Notes: generated by a model from the letters alone, not told the origin. Positions 18,327 through 28,381 are shown, counted from the first letter of the stretch. The stretch: 64,000 nucleotides of DNA from Pseudotabrizicola sediminis (GCF_004745575.1 NZ_RPEM01000001.1:310001-374000), one strand, 5' to 3'. Numbers and translations are program-made.

Positions 18327-18689
18327 TTGCCCGTTCGATATGCCACCTCTGTCCCGGACGGCTCTGGCCTGCACGGGCACACCCGTCCGTTCATCAGCAT
18401 AGGCCTGCCACAGGTGCTGGCCCAGCATTGCGCCGGGATGCGACCGCTTATGTCGGTATCGCCCCAGGACATTCCGCTTGCCGGGCTGCACCGGATCGAC
18501 AATGGGCTGATCGCCTGCATGCTGCTGGGCAGCGAGGTTGATGCGCTTGATATCCTTGCCGATCTGACCGCCGCAGGCTATCGCGGCCCTGTGGTGGTCA
18601 TCGCGCCGCCATTGCCCGATCCGGCGATGGTGGAGCGGGAATTGGCCCGTGCCGCGCCGGGGATCAGCGTTTCGCTGTTGGTGCTTTAG
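18327..18689 (+). CDS. Degenerate receiver-like small protein, TTG start
   Basis: A 120-residue protein that I recognise only by shape. The pattern of strands and helices ([21 protein letters not shown], then [20 protein letters not shown], then a final helix and ISVSLLVL) resembles the C-terminal half of a response-regulator receiver domain, but the phosphoacceptor Asp position reads Leu/Gly, the switch Thr/Ser is Ala, and the conserved Lys is absent. I place the start at TTG 18327 because AGGAG lies 8 bases upstream; a longer reading from 18273 has no such site. It is divergent from the soluble PhoR-like kinase, which makes a signalling partnership plausible but unproven. Confidence 0.6.
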   Translation: MPVRYATSVPDGSGLHGHTRPFISIGLPQVLAQHCAGMRPLMSVSPQDIPLAGLHRIDNGLIACMLLGSEVDALDILADLTAAGYRGPVVVIAPPLPDPAMVERELARAAPGISVSLLVL

Positions 18690-19207
18690 GAAACAGGCCG
18701 CAGCCCGGCCCGGAACCGCGCCGCATTGGCGCGGTAGCTTTCCGCCGACCGCAGCAGCCGCGCCTGCGCGTCCTCGTCCAGCTCACGCACCACGCGGCCG
18801 GGGCTGCCCATCACCAGACTGAAATCCGGGATCACCTTACCCTCGGTGATCAGAGCGCCCGCCCCGATCAGGCAACCGCGCCCGATTTTGGCACCGTTCA
18901 GCACCGTCGCTCCCATCCCGATCAGCGTGCCGTCGCCAATGCTGCAGCCATGCAGCATCGCCTTGTGCCCGATGGTGCAATTCGCGCCGATGATCAGCGG
19001 ATGGCCCATATCGGTGTGCAGCACGCAGTTTTCCTGCACATTCGTGCCGGCTCCTACATGGATCACCTCATTGTCGCCGCGCAAGGTCACGCCGAACCAG
19101 ACCGAGCAGTCGGCCTCCAGCACGATGCGCCCGATGATGTTGGCACCCGGGGCGACCCAGGCGGTGGGGTCGATTACGGGGGCGATGTCGCCAAGGGCAT
19201 AGATCAT
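18686..19207 (-). CDS. Gamma carbonic anhydrase family protein (left-handed beta-helix)
   Basis: A 173-residue hexapeptide-repeat protein of the YrdA/CaiE group. It shows repeated I-G-x-x-x-x units and the region [20 protein letters not shown], with [22 protein letters not shown] containing the three zinc-ligand histidines of gamma carbonic anhydrases. Activity in this subgroup is often not demonstrated. The start overlaps the gmk stop (ATGA), so it is the third gene of the yicC-gmk-CA operon. Its stop overlaps by 4 bp the stop of the convergent receiver-like gene. Confidence 0.88.
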   Translation of the reverse strand: MIYALGDIAPVIDPTAWVAPGANIIGRIVLEADCSVWFGVTLRGDNEVIHVGAGTNVQENCVLHTDMGHPLIIGANCTIGHKAMLHGCSIGDGTLIGMGATVLNGAKIGRGCLIGAGALITEGKVIPDFSLVMGSPGRVVRELDEDAQARLLRSAESYRANAARFRAGLRPVS

Positions 19208-19845
19208 CTTTGCTCAAACTCCCTGTTCAGGCCACGCACGAAATCGGACAGCATCGGCTGGCGGTCGCGCTTCATGCGCTCTGCTTCAAGAATGGTCTGC
19301 AAGTGCTTGAAAGATTGGTCAAGATCGTCATTCACCAGCACATAGTCATATTCAGCCCAATGGCTGATCTCATCGCGGCTTTTCGCCATGCGGCCCGCGA
19401 TCACCTCATCTGTGTCCTGCGCGCGGCCCCGCAGGCGCCGGTCCAGTTCGGCAATCGACGGCGGCAGCACGAAGACCGACACCACATCGCGCCCCAGCGC
19501 CGAATTGCGGATCTGCTGGCCGCCCTGCCAGTCGATGTCGAACAGCGTGTCGCGCCCGTCGCGCATCGCGTCCTCGACGGGGCCGCGCGGGCTGCCGTAC
19601 AGATTGCCGAACACCTCGGCATGTTCCAGCATCTGGCCATCCGCGATCATCGCCTCGAACGCCAAGCGGTCGCGAAAGTAGTAGTGCTGCCCGTCAACCT
19701 CGCCGGGGCGTGGGGGCCGGGTGGTGGCCGACACCGAAAACCGGATCGTCGGGTCCCACTCCATCAGCCGCCGGGCGAGGGTCGATTTCCCCGCCCCTGA
19801 CGGTGATGACAAGATCAGCAAAAGGCCACGGCGCTGCATTGTCAC
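19204..19845 (-). CDS. gmk: Guanylate kinase
   Basis: Phosphorylates GMP to GDP with ATP. The 213-residue protein has the P-loop [17 protein letters not shown] at residues 10-26, the GMP-binding region [20 protein letters not shown], and the [16 protein letters not shown] and [10 protein letters not shown] motifs. The length is normal for bacterial Gmk (about 207). Both ends overlap neighbours by ATGA, with yicC upstream and the gamma carbonic anhydrase gene downstream, so this is a tightly coupled operon. Confidence 0.96.
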   Translation of the reverse strand: MTMQRRGLLLILSSPSGAGKSTLARRLMEWDPTIRFSVSATTRPPRPGEVDGQHYYFRDRLAFEAMIADGQMLEHAEVFGNLYGSPRGPVEDAMRDGRDTLFDIDWQGGQQIRNSALGRDVVSVFVLPPSIAELDRRLRGRAQDTDEVIAGRMAKSRDEISHWAEYDYVLVNDDLDQSFKHLQTILEAERMKRDRQPMLSDFVRGLNREFEQR

Positions 19846-20738
19846 TCCACGTTCTGAACCTGTTCGCGCATCTGATCGATCACCGTTTTCAGGTCAAGCC
19901 CGATCCGGGTCAGGGCCAGCGATTGCGCCTTGGAGCACAAGGTGTTGGCCTCGCGCATGAATTCCTGCATCAGGAAATCGAATTTGCGCCCCACCGGGCC
20001 TGCATCGGCCAGCAGGGCGCGCGCCGCCGCGACATGGGCGGTCAGCCGGTCCAGTTCCTCGGTCACGTCCTGCTTGACCGCGATCAGCGCCAGTTCCTGC
20101 GCCACCCGGCCCTCATCCGCCCCCTCGGCATGGTCCAGCACCCGGGCAAGGGCGGCGCGCAAGGCACCAGCCGCCGCATCCCGGCGCAAATCGGCCTCGG
20201 TGATGGCGGCGCGGGTCAGCGCGTCGATCTGGTCCAGCTGCGCGGCGATGACGCCGTGCATCGCGGCACCCTCTGCCGCGCGCATCTCGGTGAACTCGGC
20301 CAGCAGCGCGGGCAGATCGGCCAGCAGCGCCGCGCGCAGCGGCGCGGTGTCCGCTTCCGCGCTTGCGGTTTCCAGCACGCCGCGCACCGCCAGCACATCG
20401 GCCGCCGTGGCCTGCGCCAGCGTCACCCCGGCCTGCATCGCGGCGTTTTCCACCTGCTGCACCGCCGCCAGAACCGCCGCCAGCACCGGCGTGTTCACCT
20501 GCAACCCGGCCCCCGCCTCGGCCCCTTCCGCCGCGACTTTCACCGACAGGCTGACGGTGCCGCGCGATAGCGCCTTTTGCACCTGCGTGCGCACCGCAAG
20601 TTCCAGCCCGTCCACCCAGTCGGGCAGCCGCAGCCGCAGATCGAGCCCCTTGCCATTGACCGACCGGATGTCCCAGACCCAGACAAAGCCCGCGCCCTGC
20701 CCTTTTCGGGCGGCAAATCCGGTCATGGAAACGGTCAT
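19842..20738 (-). CDS. YicC family protein (endoribonuclease-type)
   Basis: The 298-residue product starts with the YicC signature [13 protein letters not shown] and [17 protein letters not shown] and ends with the DUF1732 C-terminal motif [19 protein letters not shown]. coli YicC has been reported to act as an endoribonuclease, so a role in RNA turnover is plausible; that is from the family, not from this sequence. ATG 20738 follows AAGGGAG at good spacing; the in-frame ATG at 20774 has none. It is the first gene of the yicC-gmk-CA operon, and the 221 bp upstream carry its promoter and that of the divergent PAS gene. Confidence 0.92.
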   Translation of the reverse strand: MTVSMTGFAARKGQGAGFVWVWDIRSVNGKGLDLRLRLPDWVDGLELAVRTQVQKALSRGTVSLSVKVAAEGAEAGAGLQVNTPVLAAVLAAVQQVENAAMQAGVTLAQATAADVLAVRGVLETASAEADTAPLRAALLADLPALLAEFTEMRAAEGAAMHGVIAAQLDQIDALTRAAITEADLRRDAAAGALRAALARVLDHAEGADEGRVAQELALIAVKQDVTEELDRLTAHVAAARALLADAGPVGRKFDFLMQEFMREANTLCSKAQSLALTRIGLDLKTVIDQMREQVQNVE

Positions 20739-20959
20739 CAGCACTCCCTTCGCCCCGGGGGCGATATTTACCATTTGTTTAGAATCCCGCCCATCCCCAC
20801 CGGCTTTTGGTGTAGATTAACACTTGAGTAACGATAGCGAGTCGGCATCCAGACCGTCATCCCGCACAGCGGCACACGGCCCGACCCGCATATCATGGCC
20901 AGAAAGGTCGGGGCAACCGGGCACCCAGGGTGACCCGCGCATTGACAAGGAAACAGAAC

Positions 20960-21580
20960 ATGACGTCTGGCTGGAGCGACCGCACATCCAACGGGTCAGA
21001 TCACCGTGGCCCCGGCAAGATCGCGCAATTGCGCGCCTATTGGGAAGCGCTGCGCACTGGGGATGACCCGCCGCGCCGCGACCGGGTCGACCCACGCGGT
21101 CTTGCCGAAGCGCTGGAACACAGCTTTCTGATCGAGCGCATCGCGCCGGGCATTGCCCGGTTCCGCATCGCCGGCACCGCCTATAACGACCTGATGGGCA
21201 TGGATGTGCGCGGCATGCCGCTGACGTGCCTGTTTCTGGGCCAGTCGCGTGACCGGTTGCCACTGGATCTGGAACGCGTGTTCCGCACACCGTCGATTCT
21301 GACGCTGGACCTGCGGGCCGAAACCACCCTGATGCGGTCGTCCTTGTCTGCGCGGATGCAGATCCTGCCGATGCTGGATCAAAAGGGTGACGCAACGCTT
21401 GCCATCGGCTGTGTGGATCTTTTGGGCACCATCGGCCGTGCTCCGCGCCGGTTCGAGATCACGCAAGGCACGCAAGAGCCGCTGAACAGTGGCGCGCCGG
21501 TTCAGGATCACAGCACGCCCACGCCGCCGCCGCCACGGGCAACGCCCGGCGTGCCCCATCTGCGGCTGGTGAAGGTCTGA
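20960..21580 (+). CDS. PAS domain protein (PAS_5 / PF07310 type)
   Basis: A 206-residue protein with a single PAS-like domain at about residues 20-150: IAQLRAYWEALRTGDDPPRR, IAPGIARFRIAGTAYNDLMG and SARMQILPMLDQKGDATLAI. This is the layout of the alphaproteobacterial PAS_5 family, whose members are stand-alone and have no output domain. The tail is proline-rich and probably disordered. Some family members have been tied to stalk, adhesion or cell-cycle functions, but nothing here indicates which. ATG 20960 follows AAGGAAA at 6 bases. It is convergent with the DAHP synthase gene, with a terminator in between. Confidence 0.82.
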   Translation: MTSGWSDRTSNGSDHRGPGKIAQLRAYWEALRTGDDPPRRDRVDPRGLAEALEHSFLIERIAPGIARFRIAGTAYNDLMGMDVRGMPLTCLFLGQSRDRLPLDLERVFRTPSILTLDLRAETTLMRSSLSARMQILPMLDQKGDATLAIGCVDLLGTIGRAPRRFEITQGTQEPLNSGAPVQDHSTPTPPPPRATPGVPHLRLVKV

Positions 21581-21600
21581 GCCAGCGGCCGCAATGAAAA

Positions 21601-21630
21601 GGGGGCGGCACAGTGTGCCACCCCCGGATT
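21601..21630 (-). terminator. Terminator between the PAS gene and DAHP synthase gene
   Basis: GGGGG-C-GGCAC pairs with GTGCC-A-CCCCC around a 3-base loop, with one mismatch. On the minus strand the stem is followed by TTTT, so it is best read as the intrinsic terminator of the DAHP synthase gene; it may also work for the PAS gene. Confidence 0.75.
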
Positions 21631-21650
21631 TTCGCAGATAATACGCGCCC

Positions 21651-23021
21651 TTACAGCGCGACCCGGTGGCCGACCTCGCGGAAGGCCAGCAGCTCTTCGG
21701 CCACCAGAAACGCCAGTTCCAGCGACTGGCTGGCGTTCAGGCGCGGGTCGCAGGCGGTGTGATAGCGGTCAGACAGATCTTCATCCGTTACCGCGCGCAG
21801 GCCGCCGGTGCATTCGGTCACATCCTTGCCGGTCATCTCGAAATGCACGCCGCCCGGGATGGTGCCTTCGGATTTGTGCACCGCAAAAAATTCGCGCACT
21901 TCCGACAGCACCGCGTTGAACGGACGGGTCTTGTAGCCCGAGGGCGACTTGATGGTGTTGCCATGCATCGGGTCGCAGGACCAGACCACGTTTGCGCCTT
22001 CGTCCTTCACTGCCTTGACCAGACGCGGCAGGTGTTCTGCCACCTTGCCCGCACCAAAGCGCGCGATCAGGGTCAACCGGCCCGCCTCGTTCTGCGGGTT
22101 CAGCTTTGCCATCAGCACTTTCAGGTCTTCGGCGGTCGTGGTCGGCCCGCATTTCAGGCCGATCGGGTTGAGCACGCCGCGGCAGAATTCCACATGCGCG
22201 CCATCGGGCTGCCGGGTGCGGTCGCCGATCCAGATCATATGGCCCGATCCCGCGACGTTCTGGCCCGAAATACTATCGACCCGGCACAGCGCCTCTTCAT
22301 ATTCCAGCAGCAAGGCTTCGTGGCTGGTGTAGAAATCAACCGTGGTCAGCATATGGGCGGTTTCGGCATTCACCCCCGCCGCCGTCATGAAATCCAGCGC
22401 GTCGGAAATGCGGTTCGACAGCTCGCGGTAGCGGTCTGCCTTGTCATGTTCGGCAAAGCCCAGCGTCCAGCTGTGCACCCGGTGGATATCGGCAAAGCCG
22501 CCGGTGGAAAACGCGCGCAGAAGGTTCAGGCTGGCCGCCGCCTGCGTATAGGCCTGAAGCATCCGCTGCGGGTCGGGCTGGCGCGCCTCTGGCGTCGCCT
22601 CGAACCCGTTGATGATGTCGCCGCGATAGCTGGGGTATTCCACCCCGCCGATCACTTCGGTCGGCGCGCTGCGTGGCTTGGCAAACTGCCCCGCCATCCG
22701 GCCCACCTTGATCACCGGCACTTTTGCGCCATAGGTCAGCACGATGGCCATCTGCAGCATCACGCGGAAGGTGTCGCGGATGTTGTCGGCACTGAATTCG
22801 GCGAAACTTTCCGCACAATCGCCGCCCTGCAGCAAAAACGCCTTGCCTTCCGACGCCAGAGCCAGCTGCTTTTTGAGCCGCCGCGCCTCGCCCGCAAAGA
22901 CCAGCGGCGGATACTTGGCCAGCTGCGCCTCAACGGCATTCAGCGCGGCGCTGTCCATGTAATCAGGCATCTGCACCCGCGGTTTCGCGCGCCAGTCCGA
23001 TTTCTGCCAGCCTTTGGTCAT
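21651..23021 (-). CDS. Class II 3-deoxy-7-phosphoheptulonate (DAHP) synthase
   Basis: Catalyses the first step of the shikimate pathway, joining phosphoenolpyruvate and erythrose 4-phosphate. At 456 residues with [46 protein letters not shown] and [16 protein letters not shown], this is the plant/Mycobacterium-like class II enzyme and not the E. coli AroFGH type. The Cys of GGDCAE and the His and Glu of the later motifs are the metal ligands. ATG 23021 follows AAGGAGAA. The frame stays open 100 residues upstream to 23321, but that stretch is unconserved and overlaps the divergent promoter. Confidence 0.95.
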   Translation of the reverse strand: MTKGWQKSDWRAKPRVQMPDYMDSAALNAVEAQLAKYPPLVFAGEARRLKKQLALASEGKAFLLQGGDCAESFAEFSADNIRDTFRVMLQMAIVLTYGAKVPVIKVGRMAGQFAKPRSAPTEVIGGVEYPSYRGDIINGFEATPEARQPDPQRMLQAYTQAAASLNLLRAFSTGGFADIHRVHSWTLGFAEHDKADRYRELSNRISDALDFMTAAGVNAETAHMLTTVDFYTSHEALLLEYEEALCRVDSISGQNVAGSGHMIWIGDRTRQPDGAHVEFCRGVLNPIGLKCGPTTTAEDLKVLMAKLNPQNEAGRLTLIARFGAGKVAEHLPRLVKAVKDEGANVVWSCDPMHGNTIKSPSGYKTRPFNAVLSEVREFFAVHKSEGTIPGGVHFEMTGKDVTECTGGLRAVTDEDLSDRYHTACDPRLNASQSLELAFLVAEELLAFREVGHRVAL

Positions 23022-23190
23022 GGCCTTCTCCTTACCCATATTCGGGCCCACCTGTGGGTCGTTAGCGGTATCGCGCGTTGTATACGGTCTGACGGGTCGG
23101 ATGCAAAGGCCCAAACGCCCCATCTGCCCCCTTGCGAAACGCATGAAATCCTGTCTCATGCGTCCATATCCGACATGAACAGGTCGCAAG

Positions 23191-24207
23191 ATGTCCACGC
23201 CACCCACCCGTGCCCAGAAAACCGATGCGACCCCCACCACCAAACGCTTTGTCTTTGTGCTGCTGGACCGCTTCACGATGATGTCGTTTTCCTGCGCGAT
23301 CGAGCCGCTGCGGCTGGCCAATTACGTCGCCGGCAAGCCACTTTATGACTGGATTCTGGCAGGCGAAGGCGGGGTAGAGGCAACGTGTTCCAACGGGGCC
23401 ACCTTCCGTCTGGACATCGGGCTGGAAGATGTGGACCGCGAAGACACCATTCTGGTCTGCGGCGGCATCGACATCCAGCGCGCCACGACGAAACCGGTGC
23501 TGAACTGGCTGCGGCGCGAGGCGCGGCGCGGCAACACCATCGGGGGCATGTGCACCGGGGCCTACGCGCTGGCCAAGGCGGGGCTGCTGGATGGCAAAAA
23601 GGCGACCATCCACTGGGAAAATCAGGATGGCTTTCTGGAGGAGTTCGAGCAGGTCAAGCTGACGAAATCGGTGTTCGTGATGGATGGCAACCGGCTGACC
23701 ACGGCGGGCGGCATTTCGTCGATTGATCTGGTGCTGAAGATCATTGCCGCCGATCACGGGCAGGATCTGGCCAATACGGTGGCGGACCTTTTGATCTATT
23801 CCGCGATCCGCACCGATCAGGACACCCAGCGCCTGTCGATCCCCACCCGGATCGGCGTGCGGCACCCGAAGCTGAGCCAGGTGATCCAGATGATGGAGGG
23901 CAACATCGAAGACCCGCTGTCGCCCGCCGATCTGGCCGATCAGGTCGACATGTCCACCCGCCAGCTGGAACGGCTGTTCCGCCGCTATCTCAACCGCAGC
24001 CCCAAGCGCTATTACATGGAACTGCGCCTGGGCAAGGCGCGCAACCTGCTGATGCAGACGGATATGAGCGTCATCAACGTGGCCCTTGCCTGCGGTTTTG
24101 CGTCACCTTCGCATTTTTCCAAATGCTACCGCAGCCATTACAACACCACGCCCTACCGCGAGCGTGGGTCGCAAGGGCCAACCCCGCCGACACGGCTGTC
24201 GATCTGA
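23191..24207 (+). CDS. GlxA family AraC-type transcriptional regulator
   Basis: A 338-residue regulator with an N-terminal DJ-1/PfpI-like domain (about residues 18-190; [20 protein letters not shown], the nucleophile-elbow region [18 protein letters not shown] and [13 protein letters not shown]) and two C-terminal AraC helix-turn-helix motifs (about 225-330; [20 protein letters not shown] and [18 protein letters not shown]). GbdR and CdhR, which control glycine betaine and carnitine catabolism, have this architecture. A dimethylglycine/sarcosine-type oxidoreductase gene lies 7.7 kb downstream, which makes a methylamine/betaine role possible but not shown. It is divergent from the DAHP synthase gene. 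Confidence 0.9.
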   Translation: MSTPPTRAQKTDATPTTKRFVFVLLDRFTMMSFSCAIEPLRLANYVAGKPLYDWILAGEGGVEATCSNGATFRLDIGLEDVDREDTILVCGGIDIQRATTKPVLNWLRREARRGNTIGGMCTGAYALAKAGLLDGKKATIHWENQDGFLEEFEQVKLTKSVFVMDGNRLTTAGGISSIDLVLKIIAADHGQDLANTVADLLIYSAIRTDQDTQRLSIPTRIGVRHPKLSQVIQMMEGNIEDPLSPADLADQVDMSTRQLERLFRRYLNRSPKRYYMELRLGKARNLLMQTDMSVINVALACGFASPSHFSKCYRSHYNTTPYRERGSQGPTPPTRLSI

Positions 24208-24229
24208 CAGCTGTACCGGCACCCTTTGG

Positions 24230-25369
24230 TCAGCTTTCCTCTGCCGGGGCGAGGCGGAAGATGGCCCCCTCCAGCACCGACACGAACCAGATCGACCCGT
24301 CGGGGGCCTCGCGCACATCGCGCACCCGGCCGGTTTCCTCGGCCTCGATGCGTTCTTCGGCAAAGCCGGTCGCGGCGGCGGTGTCCGGGTCCAGCCGTGA
24401 CAGGAAGCTGGTGTTCAGCGACCCGGTGAAGATGTCGCCTTCCCATTCCGGCACCAGTGCGCCGGAATAGACCATCATGCCAGAGGGCGCGATGGAGGGG
24501 TCCCAGTAATGCGCGGGCTGTTCCATACCGTCCTGCGCCTGCCCTTCACCGATGCTGGCCCCGTTGTAATTCACGCCATAGCTGATCACCGGCCAGCCAT
24601 AGTTGCGGCCCATCATCACCCGGTTGACCTCATCCCCGCCCCGCGCGCCATGCTCGACCAGCCACAGCGCGCCATCGGGGCCCAGCGTGGCACCCTGCGC
24701 GTTGCGGTGGCCGATGGAATAGATCCCGGGCCGCCAGCCGTCGATGCTGGTCGCAGGGGTTCCGTCGCGGTTCAGGTGGATCACCGAGCCTTCGACCCGC
24801 GCCGGGTCTTGCGCCTCCATGCCCCCCGGCCCGGTCCCCCGGTCGCCTGCGGTGATGAACACGGTACCATCCTGCGCCTCAACGATCCGGCTGCCGAAGT
24901 GCCGCCCACCCGAGGTCCCGTCACCGACATAGAGCTGCTCGAACCCTTCCAGTGCCGTACCATCGTCAGACAGTCGGCCTTTGCCGACCGCCGTGGCAGC
25001 ACCCCCCGCGACCGGGGCGGCGTAAGACAGCCAGATTTCCCGCGTCTGCGCAAAATCACGCGGGATCATCACATCCAACAACCCGCCCTGCCCTTGCGCA
25101 AACACCTCTGGCGCGCCGGTGATTTCGGTGGCCTCGCCCGCTTCAACCCGCAACAGCCGCCCGGCAAGCTCGGTCACGATCAAGCCGCCATCCGGCAGAA
25201 AGCCGACCGCCCAGGGTTCTTCAAACCCGCGCGCCACGGGCGTGATCTGCATCACACCGGCAGAGGTGTCCACCGTGGTCTGGGCAAAGCCCTGCCCGGC
25301 CAGCAGGGCCAGTGCGGACACCGGCGCGGCAAGGGTGAGCATGCGGGAAAGGGGGCAGATGCGGGACAT
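24230..25369 (-). CDS. PQQ-dependent aldose sugar dehydrogenase family protein (YliI/Asd type)
   Basis: A 379-residue secreted protein with a signal peptide (hydrophobic AAPVSALALLAGQGFAQ) and a six-bladed beta-propeller of the soluble glucose dehydrogenase group. Seen in order are GFEEPWAVGFLPDGGLIVTE, FITAGDRGTGPGGMEAQDPA, SIGHRNAQGATLGPDGALW, EHGARGGDEVN, and PDGSIWFVSVLEGAIFRL. The blade carrying GHRN, followed by the EHG motif, is where PQQ and Ca2+ bind in homologues. The substrate is probably an aldose, but it is unproven. ATG 25369 follows AGGAGAAG. It is convergent with the GlxA-type regulator. Confidence 0.88.
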   Translation of the reverse strand: MSRICPLSRMLTLAAPVSALALLAGQGFAQTTVDTSAGVMQITPVARGFEEPWAVGFLPDGGLIVTELAGRLLRVEAGEATEITGAPEVFAQGQGGLLDVMIPRDFAQTREIWLSYAAPVAGGAATAVGKGRLSDDGTALEGFEQLYVGDGTSGGRHFGSRIVEAQDGTVFITAGDRGTGPGGMEAQDPARVEGSVIHLNRDGTPATSIDGWRPGIYSIGHRNAQGATLGPDGALWLVEHGARGGDEVNRVMMGRNYGWPVISYGVNYNGASIGEGQAQDGMEQPAHYWDPSIAPSGMMVYSGALVPEWEGDIFTGSLNTSFLSRLDPDTAAATGFAEERIEAEETGRVRDVREAPDGSIWFVSVLEGAIFRLAPAEES

Positions 25370-25591
25370 GACTTCTCCTGTTGATGGCCATCATGTCAAA
25401 ACGTGGGGCGCAACAGCGCAGTTCCAACCCTGTCGCGCAAGCGTGAACCGGCGTGAGGCCCGGGCCGCCGCCCCGGTGCCCGCTTCACCCTACGTCACCC
25501 GACAAATTTGCAGATCACAAGGCACTTTTCTTTTACCAAACGGCCAACTAACCTGCCCCGCAGGATAACAGTCCGACATGGGAGACTTATA

Positions 25592-26773
25592 ATGAAGAAA
25601 CTGCTTCTTGCCACCGCCGCCTCCGCGCTGATCGCCGGGGCTGCACAGGCCGAAGATGTCAAGATGGGCATCATTCTGGGCTTCACCGGCCCGCTGGAAT
25701 CGATCACGCCGAACATGGCCACCGGGGCCGAACTGGCAATCACCGAAGTGAACACATCGGGCAAGTTCAGCCTTGGCACTGTGGTTCCGGTCCGCGCCGA
25801 CAGCACCTGCATTGACGCCGCCGCCGCCACCGCCGCCGCTGACCGTCTGATCACCGCCGAAGGCATCAAGGCCATCATGGGTGCTGACTGTTCCGGTGTG
25901 ACCGGCGCGATCCTGCAGAACGTTGCCCGCACCAATGGCGTGGCGATGATCTCGCCTTCGGCGACCTCGCCCGCGCTGTCCACCGCCGAAGATGACGGCC
26001 TGTTCTTCCGCACTGCGCCATCCGACGCGCGCCAGGGCGTGGTGATGACCGAGATCCTGATGGACAAGGGCATCAAGACCGTCGCGCTGACCTATACCAA
26101 CAACGACTACGGCAAGGGGCTGGCCGACAGCTTTGCCGCCGCCTTTACTGCTGCCGGTGGCACCGTAACGATCAACGCCCCGCATGAAGATGACAAAGCC
26201 GACTATTCGGCCGAAGTCGCCTCGCTGGCCTCGGCTGGTGGTGAAGTGCTGGTCGTGGCGGGCTACACCGACAAGGGCGGCAAGTCGATCATTCAGGCCT
26301 CGCTTGATTCGGGTGCGTTTTCGACCTTCGTGCTGCCAGATGGCATGGTCGGGCAAAAGCTGGTGGATGACATCGGCGAAGGGCTGACCGGATCGTTCGG
26401 CCAGTTCCCCGGCACCGACAGCGAAGGCGCGGAAATCTTTCAGGGAATCGCAACCGCGGCTGGCTTTGACGGGACCTCGGCCTTTGCGCCCGAATCCTAT
26501 GATGCCGCGGCGCTGATCATGCTGGCGATGGCCGCCGCCGGATCGACCGATTCCAAGGACTGGGCCCCCAAGGTGATGGAACTGGCCAACGCCCCGGGCG
26601 AGCCGATCCTGCCGGGTGAACTGGGCAAGGCGCTGGAGCTGATCGCCGCCGGCACCGACATCGACTATATCGGTGCCACCGCCGTGGAACTGATCGGGCC
26701 GGGCGAAAGTGCCGGCAACTACCGCGAGATCGAGATCAAGGACGGCAAGATCGAAACTGTCCGGTTCCGCTGA
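25592..26773 (+). CDS. livK: Branched-chain amino acid-type ABC transporter substrate-binding protein
   Basis: A 393-residue periplasmic binding protein (Peripla_BP_6 fold) with a clear signal peptide (MKKLLLATAASALIAGAAQA). The mature part opens with VKMGIILGFTGPLESITPN and holds the family features IKAIMGADCSGVTGAI and FRTAPSDARQGVVMTEIL. The real ligand could be a branched-chain amino acid, another amino acid or an amide. ATG 25592 follows GGGAGA at 6 bases. A hairpin after the stop separates it from livG and may set the usual excess of binding protein over membrane components. Confidence 0.9.
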   Translation: MKKLLLATAASALIAGAAQAEDVKMGIILGFTGPLESITPNMATGAELAITEVNTSGKFSLGTVVPVRADSTCIDAAAATAAADRLITAEGIKAIMGADCSGVTGAILQNVARTNGVAMISPSATSPALSTAEDDGLFFRTAPSDARQGVVMTEILMDKGIKTVALTYTNNDYGKGLADSFAAAFTAAGGTVTINAPHEDDKADYSAEVASLASAGGEVLVVAGYTDKGGKSIIQASLDSGAFSTFVLPDGMVGQKLVDDIGEGLTGSFGQFPGTDSEGAEIFQGIATAAGFDGTSAFAPESYDAAALIMLAMAAAGSTDSKDWAPKVMELANAPGEPILPGELGKALELIAAGTDIDYIGATAVELIGPGESAGNYREIEIKDGKIETVRFR

Positions 26774-26795
26774 TCGCAGCCAAAACCATCAAAGC

Positions 26796-26819
26796 ACGGC
26801 CCGGAGCAATCCGGGCCGT
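26796..26819 (+). terminator. Hairpin between livK and livG (attenuating or processing site)
   Basis: A perfect 10-bp stem (ACGGCCCGGA / TCCGGGCCGT) with a GCAA tetraloop lies 22 bp after livK. Only TTG follows, not a T-run, so it is more likely an RNA-stabilising or attenuating hairpin that favours livK mRNA than a complete terminator. Confidence 0.65.
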
Positions 26820-26886
26820 TGCCATAAGACAAAGCCTCCGCGCCCGGAAAATCCGGACCTGCGACGGAAGGTTCAGGGGATAACAG

Positions 26887-27675
26887 ATGATCAAGGTTGA
26901 AAACCTGCACCGCCATTTCGGCGGGTTCCGGGCAGTTGACGGTGCGTCCTTGTCGATTGCCTCCGGCTCTGTCACCGGGCTGATCGGCCCGAATGGCGCG
27001 GGCAAGACAACGCTGTTCAACGTGATCGCCGGACGGCTGAAGCCGACCAGCGGCAGCGTGCAGATGGCGGGCGAAGACATCACCGGCCTGCCGCCGCATG
27101 AATTGTTCCACAAAGGGCTGCTGCGCACCTTTCAGATCGCGCATGAATTCGGCTCGATGTCCTGCGTCGAAAACCTGATGATGGTGCCGGGCGCGCAGAT
27201 GGGTGAAACCCTGTGGAACGCCTGGTTCCGCCGTGGGGCCGTGCGCGCCGAGGAAGAGCGTTTGCGGGCAAAAGCGCATGACGTGCTGAAATTCCTGACC
27301 GTCGACCATCTGGCCGATCAGAAGGCCAGCCAGATTTCCGGCGGGCAGAAAAAGCTGCTGGAACTGGGCCGGACGATGATGGTCGACGCGAAAATCGTGT
27401 TTCTGGATGAGGTGGGCGCGGGCGTGAACCGCACCCTGCTGAACACTATCGGCGACGCGATCCTGCGGCTGAACGCCGAACGCGGCTATACCTTCTGCGT
27501 CATCGAGCATGACATGGATTTCATCGGCCGGTTGTGCAACCCGGTGATCTGCATGGCCGAAGGCAAGGTTCTGGCCCAGGGCACGGTGGAAGAGGTCAAG
27601 AACGACGAGCGCGTGATCGAGGCCTATCTGGGCACCGGATTGAAGAACAAGATGAAAGAGGCCGCCCATGGCTGA
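26887..27675 (+). CDS. livG: Branched-chain amino acid-type ABC transporter ATP-binding protein LivG
   Basis: A 262-residue ABC ATPase. Walker A is GLIGPNGAGKTTLFNVIAG, the signature is ISGGQKKLLELGR, and Walker B is IVFLDEVGAGVN, followed by the switch His in VIEHDMDFI. The residue after the Walker B Glu is Val where most ABC proteins have Pro, a variant I consider functional because the Asp-Glu pair is intact. AGGGGATAACAG precedes ATG 26887. It overlaps livF by 8 bp. Confidence 0.92.
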   Translation: MIKVENLHRHFGGFRAVDGASLSIASGSVTGLIGPNGAGKTTLFNVIAGRLKPTSGSVQMAGEDITGLPPHELFHKGLLRTFQIAHEFGSMSCVENLMMVPGAQMGETLWNAWFRRGAVRAEEERLRAKAHDVLKFLTVDHLADQKASQISGGQKKLLELGRTMMVDAKIVFLDEVGAGVNRTLLNTIGDAILRLNAERGYTFCVIEHDMDFIGRLCNPVICMAEGKVLAQGTVEEVKNDERVIEAYLGTGLKNKMKEAAHG

Positions 27676-28378
27676 ACCCTTCCTGATCGGCGACGCCATG
27701 ACCGGCGGTTATGGCGGGGCCGATATCCTGCACAGCTGCACCATTGCGGTGAACCCCGGCGAGATTGCCGTGATTGTGGGTCCCAATGGCGCAGGCAAAT
27801 CCACCGCCATGAAAGCGGTGTTCGGCATGCTGTCGTTGCGCAGCGGCGCGGTGCGGCTGAAGGGCGAGGATATCACCGCCCTGACCCCGCAGGCCCGTGT
27901 CGCCAAGGGCATGGCCTTTGTGCCGCAGACAGCCAACATCTTCACCTCAATGACGGTGGAGGAGAACCTGGAAATGGGGGCATTCCTGCGCCGCGATGAC
28001 ATCAAGACGACGATGGAGCAGGTCTATACCCTGTTCCCGATCCTGCGCGACAAGCGCTATCAGGCGGCAGGCGAATTGTCCGGCGGGCAGCGTCAGCAGG
28101 TCGCCGTGGGCCGCGCACTGATGACGCAGCCTTCGGTGCTGATGCTGGACGAACCCACTGCCGGCGTGTCGCCCATCGTGATGGACGAACTCTTTGACCG
28201 CATCATCGAAGTGGCCCGCACCGGCATTTCCATTCTGATGGTGGAGCAGAACGCACGGCAAGCGCTGGAGATTGCCGACAAGGGCTATGTTCTGGTGCAA
28301 GGTGCCAACCGCTTTACCGACACCGGACAGGCCCTGCTGGCCGACCCGGATGTGCGCAAATCTTTTCTCGGGGGCTGA
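27668..28378 (+). CDS. livF: Branched-chain amino acid-type ABC transporter ATP-binding protein LivF
   Basis: The second ATPase of the importer, 236 residues: Walker A VGPNGAGKSTAMKAVFG, signature ELSGGQRQQVAVGRALM, Walker B SVLMLDEPTAGVSP, and the switch His position occupied by Gln in LMVEQNARQAL, as usual for LivF. It pairs with LivG as a heterodimer on the cytoplasmic face of LivH/LivM. livH starts 3 bp after its stop. Confidence 0.93.
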   Translation: MAEPFLIGDAMTGGYGGADILHSCTIAVNPGEIAVIVGPNGAGKSTAMKAVFGMLSLRSGAVRLKGEDITALTPQARVAKGMAFVPQTANIFTSMTVEENLEMGAFLRRDDIKTTMEQVYTLFPILRDKRYQAAGELSGGQRQQVAVGRALMTQPSVLMLDEPTAGVSPIVMDELFDRIIEVARTGISILMVEQNARQALEIADKGYVLVQGANRFTDTGQALLADPDVRKSFLGG

Positions 28379-28381
28379 GCC

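Noticed and set aside
23022-23321. N-terminal extension of DAHP synthase by 100 residues
   Set aside because: A strong AAGGAGAA site precedes ATG 23021, the extra sequence is not family-like, and it crosses the divergent promoter and the start of the GlxA-type gene.
21666-23348. 560-codon plus-strand frame opposite the DAHP synthase gene
   Set aside because: Antisense shadow with no conserved motif; the enzyme on the minus strand has all class II motifs.
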